A stretch of DNA of 64,000 nt from Gymnopilus junonius (lineage: Eukaryota > Basidiomycota > Agaricomycetes > Agaricales > Galerinaceae): contig JADNYJ010000016.1 of NCBI GenBank assembly GCA_015501075.1, positions 186,001 through 250,000 on the forward strand, given 5' to 3'. The stretch's first letter is position 1, and each line of letters begins with the position of its first letter. Shown here piece by piece: positions 34,473 through 46,100 of this stretch. Both the position numbers and the translations under genes were made by a program. The notes beneath the pieces are model-generated. The model had not been told where the DNA came from. It made no database searches and saw only the letters and a program-made list of their open reading frames with translations.

Positions 34473-37400
34473 TTACCTTGCCCTCCCTGCCCCCGAACGA
34501 CCCTCCTGAACATGTTGATTTGAAGTCGACCGCGACAGAGACCGTTTGAGACCAATCGTCGGTGGGACGCCAGCAGTAGCAGCGCCAGCGAAGGAAGGGT
34601 CAACAATGCCACCTCCAGGAATACCTGCAGGAGTAGGAGTAGGAGTAGTAGGAGAAGGACCATTCCCAGCTCCCTCAGCGCCCTGGTTCTGGATGATTCT
34701 CCACGCCGTCCGAGGGTCTTTCGTAGCAGCGAACGCCGCCGCCTGGGATTGAAGCGTAACTTGACCTTGTGGTGGTCGAGTCGCGAACCACGACGCGGCT
34801 GCAGGCAAGACGGGGGAGGGCGTGCTAGCAGGTGTGGCGAGTGCCCCTCCTTCTCCAAAGCTACCGCTCCTTCCGTGCATGAAATTAGTCCCAGTCCCAG
34901 CACTAGCGCTAGAAGCATAACCAGTCGCATATGGCACGAGAACCTGAGCAGAGGCCATCTGTCCACCGGAAGGCTTCACTTGTAAAGACGGTCGGCCAGA
35001 CGCGGGTGCATTGGCAGAACCGAACGCTTCGTCCTCCCCACCAACAACGGGTGAATGGGGCTGGATCTTGTTGAATTTGGGTAACTTGGCGGTGCTAGTG
35101 CTGCTCCCAGTTCCAGTTCCAGAACTCGCACCAATGCCTTGACCTTGACCTGTACGCGCGCCTGCGGTGTTCCCTGGTCTGGAAGAAGTATTACCACCTA
35201 CACTACCACTACTTCCGTTACCACCACCACCACCTGCGCATGTATTCATATTCAAGTTCCCCACAGATGGAGATGCAGACGCAGACGCTCCTCCTAAATT
35301 CGGCGATGACGACGACCCACCCACACCCACACCAACGCCCTTGGCAGCTTTGGCGTTCCTGAGGGGATACAGAAAATCTTTTGAGCTTCCCGATCGCGCG
35401 GGTGGTGGTCCCTTTGCGTTTGCATTTCCGTCCACATTACCAATACCACCGGCATGGGCACTGAGAACGGGCACAGAGGAATCGAATAGTTCCTCGGCTG
35501 GTGCAAGTGCTCCTGGGCCTGCTAGAAAGGCCTGAGGCACTGGCTGGGGTATAACAGGAGAAGCTGAAGCAGACGTAGTACGACCTGGAAGGGGACGCCG
35601 TGCTGGAGTGCTAGTTGGAGGAGCAGAAGGAGGAGGGGCGGGGCTGCCGCTGGACAGGGGAGGCGTAGGCGCTGCTCTGAAGCTAAAAGTCGATGAAGCC
35701 ATTTGTGCAGGAGCGCCCCCAGTAGGAGCAGGAGCAGAACGTGCGATGGAGCTGGAAGATCCTGAGCCTGAAGGTTGCAGGTTACCCAAGGAGGCGGAAG
35801 AAGCAGATGTTTTTCTCTTCGCTGCTGTGCTGGCACTTGTAGAACCTGTGGTCGCTGCGCTCGCCTGGCCCTTCTTGGGCGACTTTTTCACGGTCGTTTT
35901 GGCTTTACTGCTACCGGATGCGGATCTGCTGGTGCTCGCTGCGAGTTTTGATTTAGGTTTCGTCGTCTGGGGGGGTAGATCTGGAGCGGGGGTGAGTAGA
36001 GCTTGGGTTTGGGTTTGGGTTTGAATCTTCTTGGATTGGGCAGTAGGGGCCCTTTTCTTCTTCTTGACAGGGATGATGTACTCGTCGTCCTCGTCCTCAT
36101 CCTCGTCCTTGTTATTAATGTTCTCTTCATCTTCCTCTGTGTCGGAAGCAACACGCTTCCGCTTTTTTATTGCCTTCTTTGCTGTTGTGGTTGCTAATGT
36201 TGAAGTTGAAGCAGAAGCGGGCACACCAGGCGTCTCGGACCGACTCTGCTTCATCTTCTTCGCTGCCACCCCTCTCCCTTCTACACCACCAGCGCCCACC
36301 GTCGTCTTCAACTCAAGCTTGGGCACCTGCTTGACCACAAACGCCAACACATACTTGAAATTCTTCGTCTCAAACTTGGTATTCTCACACCCCTTCCTCA
36401 CATACGCCCTCATCTGCTCAATTGCATGCGACAACTGAGGGGCCGAATACCCCTTCGGATGATACACATACACCAAATACACGCTCATCGCGAACTCCAA
36501 CACGGAGAAATCCTCTTTCATCGGCGCTCCCAATACCGGATGCACCACAATCTCACAAAACACGTCCACAGCGCGCAGGATGCTCCGCTCGAGGTTGGGA
36601 AGGGTGCCGTCCTCCGCCCCGGCTGGGTGGGGCTGGGAGAGGAAGGTGTTGAGGCGTTTGTAATTGGGCTCGGCTTTGGAGGGCGTGTGGGCATGTTGGG
36701 TGATGTAGAGGATTTGGGCGAGGGCTTGGAAGTTGCGCCCGTTGGCGGAGCCCCAGTTGAGGAAGGTTGCGAGGCCGGGGAAGGATGTGATTCTTTTGCG
36801 CATGGTGCGTACAAGGTCGGCGTAGGGTCCATTTATGGCTGCGAGGCGTTCTGGTTTTTGGAGTGATGAGTGAGTATGGGGGGTCTTTTTTTTGTTTGGA
36901 GGTTAGGGTACGAACCTGCAGGAGTCAGTGCTACGCCCAACTGTACACGCTGTAATGTGACATAAAAATGCCACGAGTTTAGAGATTTACTACGACAAAC
37001 ACAAACGCGAAACGCACCTGGAAGATCTCGCGTTCCTGCGCGGCAGTGACATCCTCGTATTCGAAGCACGCTATTTGCTTGTTGTTGAAGTTTTGCTGCA
37101 TGATTGCGGTGATGGTCTTACGGCGGGTGCCGGGTGTGGAGGTGTAGTATAACTTGCGGTTCGTCATTCTGCCAGGGATGAAGGGTTAGCATTGGCTGTT
37201 GGGGATGGAATGAACGGTCATACGGATCTTTATCTGGGGATAGATATGATTAGCGAACTTTGATCGAGACAAAAGGAGGACTTACATGGAATCTGATTAT
37301 AGCAATAAGAGCCAGTGTTAGTCTGCAAGCAACGCACAAAAGAAGAAGAGAAAACCCGACCTCTCCCTTGATGAACCTGAAAAGCTCGTTAGAGAGTGAC

Positions 37401-38106
37401 AAAAGGACGAAGGAGACAAAGGCTTACCTGCGTATTGAAGTCAGCCGTTGTTTTCCATCAATGCAGACCCTCGTTTCGCTGCCGTCTTCATGACGGTTGA
37501 CGACTAAAAAAGGGACGCCATGAGGTTGAAACCTTTTGATGAATGGGACACGCACCAAAGACGAGAGGCGGGATATGAAAGTTATTGAAGAGGGAGTCAA
37601 TCAACCCTGACTGTTTCTCCTCCTTCCAGACGATTCCTAGGGGGAAAGAGAGTCAAGACACGCTTCGAGACACAAAGGGGATGGAGTATGCACGCACCCC
37701 TTTGATATTCAGCGTTAAGATCGAGGGAGTCCTGTATCATCCAAGCTAACAGGAAAAGGAGGAAGGGAGTCAGGACGCGTTGATCTGGGACAAAGGGAGG
37801 AAGGTGCGCACTGTTGAGGGAGGAAATAGCAAAGTTGACATTGCGGCCGGGTCTGAGATTGGTGGTGAAGGATTTGAGACCGCGGCGCTCTCTGCTCTTC
37901 TGTGTGGCAGATTGTGTGGAGGGTCTTGTTGACTTTGATCTGACGGGGGAATTGGCTGGAGTGGGTTGTGGCGCGGGGGGATTCAAGCGAGAGGCAGAGG
38001 CAGGCACGAGGGGCGCATCATCATCCAGCTCCTCTTCATCGCTGGACAGGTCGGTCAGCTCGTCCTCGTCCGAGTAGGTCACCCAGTTCGTCTGCTTGGG
38101 TGTCAT
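34473..38106 (-). CDS. DUF262 domain protein with long Ser/Gly/Ala-rich tail
   Basis: Several small 5' exons join one large 3' exon (34473 to about 36870), giving about 1,000 residues. After an acidic, disordered start come SLDLNAEYQRG, then IVWKEEKQSGLIDSLFNNFHIPPLVF, then VCIDGKQRLTSI (37430-37470). This set of motifs defines the DUF262/GmrSD N-terminal (ParB-like) fold; DGKQR is the family's nucleotide-binding or nuclease signature. Further exons carry GTRRKTITAIMQQNFNNKQIACFEYE, PERLAAINGPYADLVR and the helical region NWGSANGRNFQALAQILYI. The C-terminal 550 residues are low complexity, with two Lys-rich clusters that look nuclear. In bacteria this fold cuts modified DNA; its role in fungi is unknown. 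It is divergent from SMC2. Confidence 0.82.
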
Positions 38107-38337
38107 TAGTTTAGGTTATAGTACTAGAGGATGATGATCAAGGTGATCTTTAAAGCATGGTCCTCGTATTATTAGACCGCGATCCATCTTGTCTTTTTTT
38201 ATCCATCCTAGTCCCTTTCATCCGGGGATACTCCATTTTCAAAATGAGGACTGATCGGGGTCCCGGCCATGAACACGAGCCACATGACCACGACGCGCTT
38301 TTTGATCTTTGAACTACAACCATCAACGAGTCCTGCA
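38107..38337. promoter_or_regulatory. Shared divergent promoter region of the DUF262 gene and SMC2
   Basis: Only 231 bases separate the two start codons. Both promoters must be here, so the genes may be co-regulated. No clear TATA box or cell-cycle element was identified by eye. Confidence 0.5.
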
Positions 38338-41300
38338 ATGCGGATAGAGGAGCTCATCATCGAGGGTTTTTCTCTTTATTCTTTTACAAGGTATACAACT
38401 CACGCGTCTGCATACTGTAGGCTTCAAATCATACCCCGTCCGCACCCAGATCACCGGCTGGGACCCTTCCTTCAACGCCATCACTGGCCTTAATGGCTCG
38501 GGCAAATCCAACATCCTCGACGCGATTTGTTTCGTGCTGGGCATCACCAATTGGCAACAGGTGTGTATTATGTTACCTTCACTCTGATATATCTCACAAT
38601 GTTATTTAGATGCGCGCCAATAACCAACAAGACCTCATCTACAAGCGCGGTCAAGCAGGGATAACTAAAGCCAGCGTCACCATCGTCTTCGACAACTCGG
38701 ACCCCGCAAAGTCTCCGGATGGGTACGCTGGCTACAAGCAGATCACTGTGACTCGTCAGGTACGCGTTTCTCCTCTGTGGCTTGGGTCGTTGTTCAGTTC
38801 ACCGACCATTGTAGATTGGACTTCCAAACGTTAGCAAGTACCTCTTGAATGGGCACAAGGCCCAGCAATCCACTATTCAGACTATATTCCAGTCTGTCCA
38901 GCTCAACATTAACAATCCCAATTTCTTGATTATGCAAGGCCGTATTACCAAGGTTAGCCGTCACCTTTCAGTGTCATTGTATTAACTTACTAACAACAAC
39001 ACCTACAGGTCCTCAACATGCGACCGCAAGAAATCCTCGGCATGGTCGAAGAAGCCGCCGGAACGCGCATGTTCGAAGACCGTAAGGACAAAGCCAAAAA
39101 GACCATGGGCAAAAAGGAAAAACGCGTACAAGAACTCAAAATCACCCTCGAGGAAGAAATCAAACCCAAACTCGACAAACTCCGGCAGGAAAAGCGGAGT
39201 TTTATTCAATACCAGAAAACCGCCTCCGAACTCGAACGCATCGGGCGCGCTTTACGCGCTTATGAGTGGTACGAGGGTCAGGAGCGGACAAAAGCCAAGG
39301 AGGCGGAGATACAGGATAAGGAGGCTGGATTGAGCAGGTGAAGAGTGATAAGGCGCAGGCGGAGAAGGAGATCAAGGATGCGGAGAAGGAGGTGGTGAAA
39401 GTGAGCAAGAAGCGCGACGCGGAGATGAGTAAGGGCGGCAAGTTGAAGAAATTGCAGGAGGAAGTGGGAGATTTGGGCAAGGTCGTGGCGAAGCATAAAG
39501 CCCAGCTTGAGATTAAGGGTGATACGATCAATGACGAGGAGAAGAAGGTCGTTACATTGGAGAAGCAGTTGAAAGACGTATGTTTTTCTTTTCCTTTATA
39601 TTATTCCAAACACATACTTACATTTTTCTAGGCCGGCTCGACACTAACAAAAAAACAAAAAGAAGTCGAAAAAGTGCAAACCACCACCGACCACCTCAAA
39701 GAAAAACACGCCACGCTCGAATCCAAACTGCAAGCCGACGAAGAACTCCTCCAAACCCTGCTCACCGGGCTCTCCTCCGCCCACTCCGCCAACAAGGGCA
39801 AGGGCGGGGGCTACATGGGCGCGATCGCCGATGCCGGAAACGCATCGCCCAAGCCGCGGCGGAGGAAGAACAAAGTAAAGTCAAACTAGGCATGAGCGAG
39901 CGCGAGCTCGCCGAACTCGAGGGTCGTATGCGGGCATTCGCGAAAGAGGCCAAGGATAATGAGAAGAGACTGGGTGGTTTGAAGGCGGAGGTGAAGGCGC
40001 TTGAGGAGAGGGTGGCGAAGACGGGATGGAGTGCGGAGAGGGAGAGGGAGTTGGAGGGCAAGTTGAGAGAGGCGAGGGAGCAGGTTAAGACTCTGACTGA
40101 GGTAATTCCCTTGTGTTTCTATTTATATCTTCTGCTGCTAACATGTGTACCAGCACCGCGAACGCATCAAGTCGCGTATCCCGCGACTCAACTTTGATTA
40201 TGAAGACCCCTCGCCCAACTTTGACCGGCGAAAAGTCAAAGGTGTCGCGGCGCAGCTGATCTCCTTACCCAGGAGCACTTCAACAAGGCCACGGCGCTGG
40301 AGATCGCTGGTGGAGGCAAGCTGTATAACGTGGTTATCGAGGACGAGAAAGTGGGGAAGGAACTGATCAAGAATGGGCACATGAGGAAGAGGGTGACGTT
40401 CATCCCTCTGGCGAAGATTACTGCCTGGACATTATCTGACCACGTTAGTTTTCTTCCCTTGCTTTTTTTTATTCAACGCTAACATGACATATATCTTTTT
40501 CCTTTTTCTCTAGAAATTAAACGCAGCGAAGCACATCGCACCCAATAAAGTCCGCACGGCGCTCTCTCTGGTTGGATACACCCCAGAAGTACAAAAAGCC
40601 ATCGCGTACATATTCTCCGACACGCTCATCTGCGACGACTCGGATGCCGCGCGGAAAGTCACCTTTGCCCGCGAAGTCTCCGTGCGCTCCGTCACCTTTG
40701 ATGGGGACGTGTACGATCCGAGCGGGACACTCAGCGGCGGGTCCGCACCCAAGGGCGACGGGATTCTGGTCCAGGTCCAAGAGCTTCTGCAGGTCGAGGA
40801 GAGGTTGGAGGAAAGGAGGAGGGTGTTAAGGGAGCTGGAGGGCGAGGAGGAGAGGGGGAAGAAGGGGAGGGGTGAGTGGAAGGGTTTGATGAGGGATTTG
40901 GAGATTAAGCACCACGAGCTTAAACTTTTGGAGGAGCAGGTTGGGGGAGTAATGCTGCGTTGGTAAGTTTTCTCTCTCTTTCCCTATCTCCTTTTTTTCT
41001 TTTGCTATGCTATGAATTCCTCGGCTGACGCGACTTGCCCATCTAGAATGCAAGCGAAGTCGAACGCGTCAGATCTACCATCACCTCCCTCCGCCAAGCC
41101 GTGCAGACCGCCAAGGAAAAGCAAACCGAGGCTCAGGAGGAATGCAAGAAACTCGAGCGGGACATGGACGAGTTTAAAAATAACAAGGACGGGAAATTGA
41201 CGAGTTGAAGGTGCGTTGTTGTTATTACCGGATCGCGTGTGATACCTGTTATGATTGGATGGGTTGCTTTGGATGGATGCATGGACAGGCACCTGTGGGG

Positions 41301-43125
41301 CGGTGTTTTTTTGGGTGTTTGGTCGAGATAAGAGATACATTGGAGGATAGGTGGATACACGGAGATGTGGTGTTTGATTTCATATGACAGATGGAGCTCT
41401 CGTAGCATTGATAACTGACTTTATCTTTGTTTTACCTATCATACAGGCCAGCATCATCGCTCAAAAAGCGGCGGTACAAAAACACGCGGTCACAGTCAAG
41501 ACACAGCAAAAGGAGTTACAGACCGCCGCGCTCGAGTTAGGTACGGGTTACGGGCTCCCACCGTTCGTTTCGCTATCTCTACCCCATTCTTTGTTTTCCC
41601 CCTCCTGATGGGGCACGAATTCGCCGCTGACCGTGTGCTTCTTTTCTTTCTCGGTTGTCATTTTTAGAACAACTTGAAGGCGATATTTCGGGTGAGAAGG
41701 AACAGCTGGAAGAAGCCAAGGAAGGGATCGAGACACTCAAGAAGGATCTGGAGAAGTTGCACAAACAGCTGGCCGCCAGCGAGGTGTGTTTTCTTTTCTT
41801 TTTCCTTTGTTTTTCTTTATCTACCGAAGCCCTCTCTAATGTAACCCTCGGAAATATAGGATGAGCACTCCAAAGCGGAAGAGAAACTCTCAGAGGAGAT
41901 GGCCACCCTCAGCCGATTCGACACGGAACTCAAGGAGCTTGAGCGTGTGATCAAGGAGAAGAAGGCGGTGATACAGCAGGCCGATTTGAATGTAACGGAG
42001 CTGCAACATAGCATTGAGGTGTTGGAGACGGAGAAGACCAAGGCGATGAATGTGGTTGCGAGGTTGGAGCAGCAGCATGAATGGATTGCGCATGAGAAAG
42101 AGTGAGTTTTTTTTTTTCGTCTCTTTTGGCGTCATTTTTTCTCGGCTTATTTTTTTCTTTCTTTCAGTCAATTCAACAAACCTGGGACGCAGTATGACTT
42201 CTCCTCTGTTGACGTCGAGGGACTTCGGAAGAAGGCTCAAGAGCTTGAAAGTTCTCAAGAGGGGTTGAAGAAGAAAGTCAATCCCAAGGTCATGAATATG
42301 ATCGAAAGGTACGCCTATATAATTCTTTCAGTTTTTTTTTTCAGCTCTTCACTGGACCATTTTTTCTCTTAAAAAACAGCGTTGAGAAGAGGGAGGCGGA
42401 GCTCATCAAGAACATGGCCATCGTCGAGAAGGACAAGGAGAAGATTGAGGATACGATCGACGAACTTGATCGTTACAAGCGTGAGGCTCTCCAGAAGACT
42501 TGGGAGAAAGTCAGCACGTAAGTTAAATTCATTGTTCTATTTTTACTTTCGTTGATTGTGGACCTTGTCCAGTGACTTTGGTGGAATTTTTGCAGAACTC
42601 CTTCCAGGAAATTTTGCAAAGCTCCAGCCTCCTGAAGGGCAGGATCTCATGGACGGCTTGGAAGTTAAAGTTCAGCTTGGGAGTGTTTGGAAGCAGAGCT
42701 TGACAGAACTGAGTGGAGGACAAAGGTACATTCTCGATATAGCATATAACAAGCGACTGGGTTTACTAATCAACTCTTGTAGATCACTCATCGCTTTATC
42801 ATTGATCATGGCCCTTCTCCAATTCAAACCCGCACCCATGTACATCCTCGACGAAATCGACGCCGCCCTCGATCTTTCTCACACGCAACACATCGGACAA
42901 CTCTTCCGAACGCGATTCAAAGGCTCCCAATTTATCGTCGTCTCGCTGAAGGAGGGTCTCTTTACCAACGCCAACGTCCTCTTCCGCGCCCGCTTCCATG
43001 ATGGGACGTCCTTGGTTGAGAGGACGGCGCAGAGGTCGACGTCGGCGCTGTATGCTAATGGTAATGGCAATGAGGACGAGGAGGATAGGAGGAATAGTAG
43101 ACGGAGGAGGGTCGCTGGGTCATAG
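38338..43125 (+). CDS. SMC2: SMC2, condensin ATPase subunit
   Basis: The gene encodes a near-complete condensin SMC2 of about 1,200 residues. The start, [10 protein letters not shown] spliced to [20 protein letters not shown], is the SMC2 N-terminus. Walker A is GLNGSGKSN (38495); then come [13 protein letters not shown] and [18 protein letters not shown] (39018). Long coiled coil follows. The hinge region includes [28 protein letters not shown] and [15 protein letters not shown] (40702). A second coil leads to the C-terminal signature [18 protein letters not shown] (split by an intron at about 42726) and Walker [13 protein letters not shown] (42838). SMC2 pairs with SMC4 to compact chromosomes. 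Five single-base gaps break the frame (near 39327, 39838, 40269, 40945, 41195), all in short homopolymers. Since SMC2 is essential, these are more likely sequence errors than mutations. Confidence 0.92.
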
Positions 43126-46100
43126 GGTGATTGACATAAAGGGTCTGGTGAACTTTGGTGTATTTCTTGTGTTTTGTTCATATCATTGTGCTAATAGTGT
43201 ACTTTATTTCTTGCTTGATTATCACCCACCACGTACATGCTGTAAGCAGGGCGGCGCTTGTAACTTCTTGAAACTTGCCGTTTGACTGTGGAAAGACACC
43301 CCTAACACTACTTGGATGACGGAAGCTAAATGCCCTGAAAGGTGGTCTTTTCCTTTTCTGATCCCATATATGTATGACGTCATTTATTTAAGTTGTGACC
43401 TTAAAATAGAGTTAGAGCTTAGATGTTTGTAGGTTTCGAATACATATCTACTCGCAGCATGCTATTCAAATCATATACTTTCAGCGAAGTAGATATTCAA
43501 AGATGTATGCGAAACCCATCAGCTAGATGGTACCTAAAATGTCCGTCCTAGACAGACTGACGATATATGTGGTTCAAGTTATGGATCACGCTATTGAGAG
43601 CTCAATGGCCTGTGTTCCCACAATTACTAGAGTAGGAAAGGTCGCGCATGTGAAGTGACTCATAAGACAAGTCCTCTCCCTTGGTTCAGTTTATTGGCCT
43701 TAGACCTGAGACAGAGCTCTTTTGCGCATGAAGGAAAATGAAATATTCAAAAGTGGTAATGTGCCAAGATGAAAGCGGGGAAATGATTTTATGAGTACTC
43801 CTGAGTTGTCATGTTTTCGCCATCACACCCTATTGTTAGATTTACATGATGTGACCTGGTGCTCACATGTCACATTTGTACAAATACGGTAGTTTAGTGA
43901 CAAATATAACTTGCCGTCGTACCCCGTACTTCTGTTGTGGCCATTAGGTGTTTGTGTTCGTGTTTTGGGTCTCCATTTTCATCTCTCTCTCTCTCTTTTC
44001 TTTCTCTTACTCTAACACCTATAGCTAGTTATTTGCAACAAGGTATGCAATGCTTAGTCTTCAGCTTTAATCCCACATGAAGAAAAGACTGAGTTCATGA
44101 TGAAGCTCTTCAGAATCTTAGGAATTAAGTGCGATCTCTGCAGCTTCCACCGAGGATTGAGGAGGCGAGAAGTATCCGTAGCAATTGGCGTAACTTGGCA
44201 GGCGATAAGAAAACTTCCATCTACAGAGCAGATTCTGGAAGAAGGTAATAAACGCACCACTGCTGGTATCATATTTTATTTTCTCTCTCTTCTAATTGTA
44301 CCTTCTTCCTTTCGAGTTCGGTTCTTTTCAACTGGCGTGAGCGTCAGCAGCCCCTCATCGTAAATAGAACGCTCAGAAGAGGTAAATTCACGGTCAACTA
44401 TTTACAGCCAAATTGTCTGGAATGCACTGAAACGCAAAAGATGAGGATAAAGGAGCTGTGCAAGATTTTGATAATACAAGTTTGGAAAAGCATCCATCAA
44501 GATGCCACCATCAAAGAGTCGAAGGTGTGGGACATACATCCTCAGCGTCTTTGCTCTCCCTTCAGGCAATAGCTAGATGGGCAATAATGCTGCCTTGCTC
44601 CTGATTTTCATTGCGTGAGCTCCCCATGGGCTGCCACCGTTTTGAGCGACAGTCATGACAGTGAACTGTCGTTCACTGTAGACTTGGAACTCCGAGCAAG
44701 TCCTCGCTGACATGACGGCCATATGGTTTTTCCCCCTTCCAAGCTTTCCCCTGCATCTGAGGACGATAATTGGGGTGGGAAAGGTTAAGGTACAAAGGAT
44801 TTTCGGAACGACTGCAAGTTGCTTCAACTAGCCACAATGCGTTTGCTCCGGACAGACTTGGCGGGTTATTGCTCCGGCTATATGTATCTCTGTCCCCGCA
44901 GTGCGCACCTTGAGCGTGTGGATGCAATTCTGCACTTGAGTTATCCACGAATAATTAGACAGGACCAAGCTTGAAGCAGGGAAGTGCTAGATGTGGCCGC
45001 GCCTAGTCGGTCCGATATGGAGTTAGCTGGAGGAATCTGAGCGTGCGATAGAACTTTGAAGCACAAAGCACTAGGCTGCGCTGGCTTCTCTGAATGCCAG
45101 AATAGAAGCGCGGCATTGAGGCTGTTGGTAAAATGATGTATTAGAGTCATTGACTATGTGTACCAGCCAGAGAAGGGGCAAATAGAAAAGTATCTGGGAA
45201 CAAGCAACCCAGATAAAAAGTACTGAACGTCGATCATCGATCAATGGCATAAACAATACTGTTTTCTTCATCTCTGCGGGTCGATTCGATGGCATGCAAA
45301 TTTTCGAGGTATTTTGCTGTAGCCTGCACGGAACTCGACAAAGTTGCATGCTGCTTCGCTGCGGCTTCCTAGCTCGGTACCGCTCAGATTCCAGAAGCAA
45401 AGTTTGACAGAGTCGTGTATACAGCAGGGGTAAATGTCATTCATGTTTCCGCACGAAGAAGGAATCAAAGTCTGGAGTAATCAGGTTCTTTAATTAAGCA
45501 TCATTGCAGATTACTTATCGCGGTCTTTATATTATAAACCCTTCTTCATTCAAAACATACGCCGATGTAATCCTGGACGAAATCGACCCCAATACATAAC
45601 GTCCGATCAATACATGGGATATCATTCCGCGCCGACTTCGTCAATTCGGTCGTATTGATTATGGAAGGTATCCTGAGCACTCCGGTTTCTATCAAGACGC
45701 GTTGGCCCAGGAAAGGGCGATACAGCTGCCAGTCCGATCAGGTAGAAAAGGCGGGGAAGTTGCAGGGAGTTTTGTTCGTGAAGTTGAGCAATGGTAAGAT
45801 TTGCTTGGCCGTCTTCCTTTCCCCTCAGACTGTTGAACTGTCCTTGAAGCCTTGCTTGGTCATTTCAAAAGGATCGTAACCGCCATAGCTATACATGCTA
45901 ACGCGACATAGGGTGACAAACGTTCTCCTGTTTTTCAATGAACACATATACGTCCACGAATGCAACACTGGCGAAATATCAATATGCATACCTATTCTCG
46001 CAGCCTTGAAGAGCAAACCCGGGAACCTACGCGTGTGTTAGTTCAAAAAGACATTCAAAATGAGCCCCAACTCACCCGACTTTATTCCTATCGACCAGCG

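Noticed and set aside
35167..36438. Several 100-140-codon plus-strand frames inside the DUF262 gene
   Set aside because: Antisense shadows of its low-complexity Ser/Gly/Ala-rich coding sequence.
45625..45795. Coding-like plus-strand stretch (IDYGRYPEHSGFYQDALAQE)
   Set aside because: No start codon, neighbouring exons or recognised family; too little to call a gene.
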